Source: DASYAN01 sp036501345 (GTDB lineage Bacteria; Chloroflexota; Ktedonobacteria; Ktedonobacterales; Ktedonobacteraceae). Taken from it: a DNA stretch of 8,186 nt. Numbering within the stretch: position 1 is the stretch's first letter; every line of letters starts with the position of its first letter. Below are positions 6,645 through 8,186 of this stretch, piece after piece. The position numbers and the translations under genes were made by a program. The notes below the pieces were generated by a model. The model was given only the letters and a program-made list of their open reading frames with translations. It was not told the origin of the DNA and ran no database searches. The stretch covers positions 1 through 8,186 of the forward strand of contig DASYAN010000153.1 in assembly GCA_036501345.1 (NCBI GenBank), written 5' to 3'.

Positions 6645-6666
6645 CTCTTTCATCCTGATGAAAGAG
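6645..6666. promoter_or_regulatory. 22-bp perfect palindrome at the predicted transcription start of the small membrane gene
   Basis: CTCTTTCATC (6645-6654) and GATGAAAGAG (6657-6666) form a perfect inverted repeat with a 2-base centre. The predicted start of transcription from the promoter at 6670-6698 is near 6663, inside the palindrome. A DNA-bound dimer there would block the promoter, so an operator is the favoured reading. As RNA it could fold into a 9-bp hairpin at the very 5' end. It lacks a following T run on the minus strand, so it is a poor terminator for the DUF512 gene. Confidence 0.6.
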
Positions 6667-6669
6667 TAC

Positions 6670-6698
6670 TCTATACAGGCGAGTCAGAATAGTGTCAA
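6670..6698 (-). promoter_or_regulatory. Near-consensus sigma-70 promoter of the small membrane gene
   Basis: On the minus strand TTGACA (6698-6693) is a perfect -35 element, followed after exactly 17 bases by TATAGA (6675-6670), four of six to the -10 consensus. It begins 6 bases after the stop codon of the DUF512 gene and points at the 58-residue frame, about 60 bases from its ATG. This is the best promoter match in the window. Confidence 0.62.
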
Positions 6699-6703
6699 AT
6701 GAC

Positions 6704-8131
6704 CTATAGCCTGGATTGCAAACGTACCAACTTACGTTCACCGCCAGATGCTATCCCTGCCAGGGAGCGAATGGCTTCAATTGTCTCCTGAACGTTGCGC
6801 ACAAACTCGACACGCGCAGGCGATAGAGCCGCTTTAAATTCCTCGACCGTCACATCATCCAGGAAACGCATGCCCTCGTTATCTAGCATGACGCGTGGTA
6901 GCAATACTAGATCTCCAAGAGTGTCGTTTTCCTTTAATGTTTGCAATTCAGCCAAGACATCCTGGCCACAGAGCAGGCCAGCAACGGTAACTTCTGCCCC
7001 AAAGAATTTATTCACAATCGGCTTCACCTGGACTTCTAGATTCTCAACTTTGCGTATGTCCTGCGCAAGTCCTTCAATGATAGGTTGGGCCATAGGACTG
7101 GTCACCATGGTAATGCGACGTGCTTCATGCATAGAGGAGGGGAGACGTCGTCGTGCTCGTGACCATTGTTCAATGAGGAAACGTGTCATGCCTACGCCGT
7201 TCTCAATCTGAGCATAAGTACCATAATGCTCAGCAGGCGGAAAATCGCGTTTGGTCAGAAAATACCATTCATCCGAGAGATAGACGAAAGGATAGCCCTC
7301 AGGATCACTGGCAGCAAAAGTACGCTGATGGGCCTCAACTTGATCAACGATAACCTCGGCTTCTGCCCGTGTATAGTGGCGCATAGGTGGCAAGTCGCCA
7401 GTTTTAAGCATGTTGTTATATTTGGTCAGGCCCAGCGGAACGGCTGAGATGGACTCTACAATCGGTCGCAGCTCTGCTAGGTCGTGAATGCTACGATCCA
7501 GGTGCTCGCCATCATTGATGGTTGGACACATCACAAGTTGGGTATGGCAACTAATATGGATATCACCCAAGCGCTTGATGTGGCCAATGATATCACCTGC
7601 TCTGGGGCCATCGACCATCTTACGTCGTAATTCGGGGTCGGTTGCATGTACTGAGACGTAGAGGGGTGTCAACTTTTGCTCGTCAAGACGCTGCCAGTCA
7701 TGGTCTTTCAAATTTGTCAGCGTAATGAAATTGCCAAACAGGAAGGAATAGCGATAATCATCGTCTTTAATATACAAAGAAGAGCGCATGCCATGTGGCA
7801 AACCTGGCTGAGATGCAAATCGTTCAGGTAGACCTTTAATAAAGCAAAAGACACATTTATTAGCACACTGGCGGATAAAGGGTGTTGGCTCCTCACCGAA
7901 CAAAACGCCCAGATTTTCATCAGCGCTCTTAGTAACGTGTACCTCGTGTTGATCTTGCTGGCGCTCAAAACCGACCACTAACTCTTCATCGGCAACATAG
8001 AAGCGATAATCGACCAGATCACGAATCAGGTGACCATTAATGGTACGAATCAAATCTCCAGGCTGGAAGCCTGCCCGGTCGGCAGGACTTTCGGGCACTA
8101 CCTCACGCACCCATCCATACATTTTTGGCAT
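6704..8131 (-). CDS. PDZ, radical SAM and DUF512 domain protein (putative Fe-S oxidoreductase)
   Basis: This 475-residue protein has the full architecture of the DUF512/TIGR03279-like family. Residues about 5-65 form a PDZ-like domain (ESPADRAGFQPGDLI). Residues about 85-280 form a radical SAM domain with CANKCVFCF, giving the CX3CX2C ligands C89, C93 and C96 for a 4Fe-4S cluster that would cleave S-adenosylmethionine. The QLVMCPTINDG and SVHATDP segments are typical. The C-terminal part (about 285-460, with VAGLLCGQDVL) is DUF512. The reaction is unknown; in Firmicutes and Cyanobacteria relatives often lie near the GTPase gene der, which would point to a housekeeping role, but der is not in this window. 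The start at 8131 is preceded by GAGGA (plus-strand 8141-8145) at 9 bases; the in-frame ATG at 8122 is poorly spaced. Probably cotranscribed with an upstream gene beyond the window. Confidence 0.96.
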   Translation of the reverse strand: MPKMYGWVREVVPESPADRAGFQPGDLIRTINGHLIRDLVDYRFYVADEELVVGFERQQDQHEVHVTKSADENLGVLFGEEPTPFIRQCANKCVFCFIKGLPERFASQPGLPHGMRSSLYIKDDDYRYSFLFGNFITLTNLKDHDWQRLDEQKLTPLYVSVHATDPELRRKMVDGPRAGDIIGHIKRLGDIHISCHTQLVMCPTINDGEHLDRSIHDLAELRPIVESISAVPLGLTKYNNMLKTGDLPPMRHYTRAEAEVIVDQVEAHQRTFAASDPEGYPFVYLSDEWYFLTKRDFPPAEHYGTYAQIENGVGMTRFLIEQWSRARRRLPSSMHEARRITMVTSPMAQPIIEGLAQDIRKVENLEVQVKPIVNKFFGAEVTVAGLLCGQDVLAELQTLKENDTLGDLVLLPRVMLDNEGMRFLDDVTVEEFKAALSPARVEFVRNVQETIEAIRSLAGIASGGERKLVRLQSRL

Positions 8132-8135
8132 TTGT

Positions 8136-8186
8136 CTATTTCCTCAAGACAGCAAGGAGCCCACTTCGTTCGGTCAATTGGAACCA
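8136..8186 (-). CDS. Possible C-terminal end of an upstream gene (partial at the window edge)
   Basis: The minus strand is open from the window edge to a TAG at 8138-8136, encoding 16 residues, WFQLTERSGLLAVLRK. The stop lies 4 bases before the start of the DUF512 gene, and the ribosome site of that gene falls inside this frame, a spacing typical of translationally coupled operon genes. Sixteen residues are too few to assign a family, and an open frame of this length can occur by chance. The rest lies outside the window. Confidence 0.3.
   Translation of the reverse strand, partial: WFQLTERSGLLAVLRK

Noticed and set aside
6795..7447. Plus-strand frames 6795-7211 and 7166-7447 opposite the DUF512 gene
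   Set aside because: They are antisense shadows of a well-conserved radical SAM/DUF512 gene and show no domain.
1..8186. tRNA, rRNA, CRISPR arrays, phage integrase or insertion-sequence ends
   Set aside because: Read through on both strands; no cloverleaf, rRNA-like sequence, regular repeat array or transposase with terminal repeats was seen.

Overview
The window looks like an ordinary chromosomal stretch from a heterotrophic bacterium, most likely a Chloroflexota member of the Ktedonobacteria type. This is an inference from gene content: a DUF5348-type domain, a stand-alone SHGIC zinc ribbon, a PDZ/radical SAM/DUF512 protein, a polytopic sulfite-oxidase-like molybdoenzyme and moderate G+C. 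A Firmicute is the main alternative, and no rRNA or other phylogenetic marker settles it. There are no transposons, CRISPR arrays, tRNAs or rRNAs.

Layout: (1) 64-705 (+) encodes an atypical response regulator with a DUF5348-like domain in front of a C-terminal receiver domain. It ends at a strong hairpin (708-749) that sits between it and the convergent ABC gene. (2) On the minus strand, a 115-residue zinc-ribbon protein (3257-2910) is followed after 116 bp by a complete half-size ABC exporter (2793-937). They may form one transcription unit. (3) A 570-bp A+T-rich gap (3258-3827) has no convincing gene but holds a 9-bp inverted repeat and a possible promoter. (4) 5501-3828 (-) is a membrane-anchored sulfite-oxidase-family molybdopterin oxidoreductase. 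Its internal twin-arginine motif before the last membrane helix suggests mixed Sec/Tat assembly. It is divergent from (5) an SRAP (YedK/HMCES-type) DNA-protein crosslinking gene at 5724-6401 (+). (6) 6603-6427 (-) is a 58-residue two-helix membrane protein with its own near-consensus promoter and a 22-bp perfect palindrome at the predicted start of transcription. (7) 8131-6704 (-) is a PDZ/radical SAM/DUF512 protein, probably translated just behind an upstream gene that runs off the window edge.

The genes do not form one obvious pathway: signalling, export, periplasmic redox, abasic-site protection and an uncharacterised radical SAM enzyme lie side by side. I see no clearly undescribed multi-gene system. 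The points most worth following up are the small membrane gene with its palindrome, the DUF5348-receiver fusion, and the dual-targeted molybdoenzyme.
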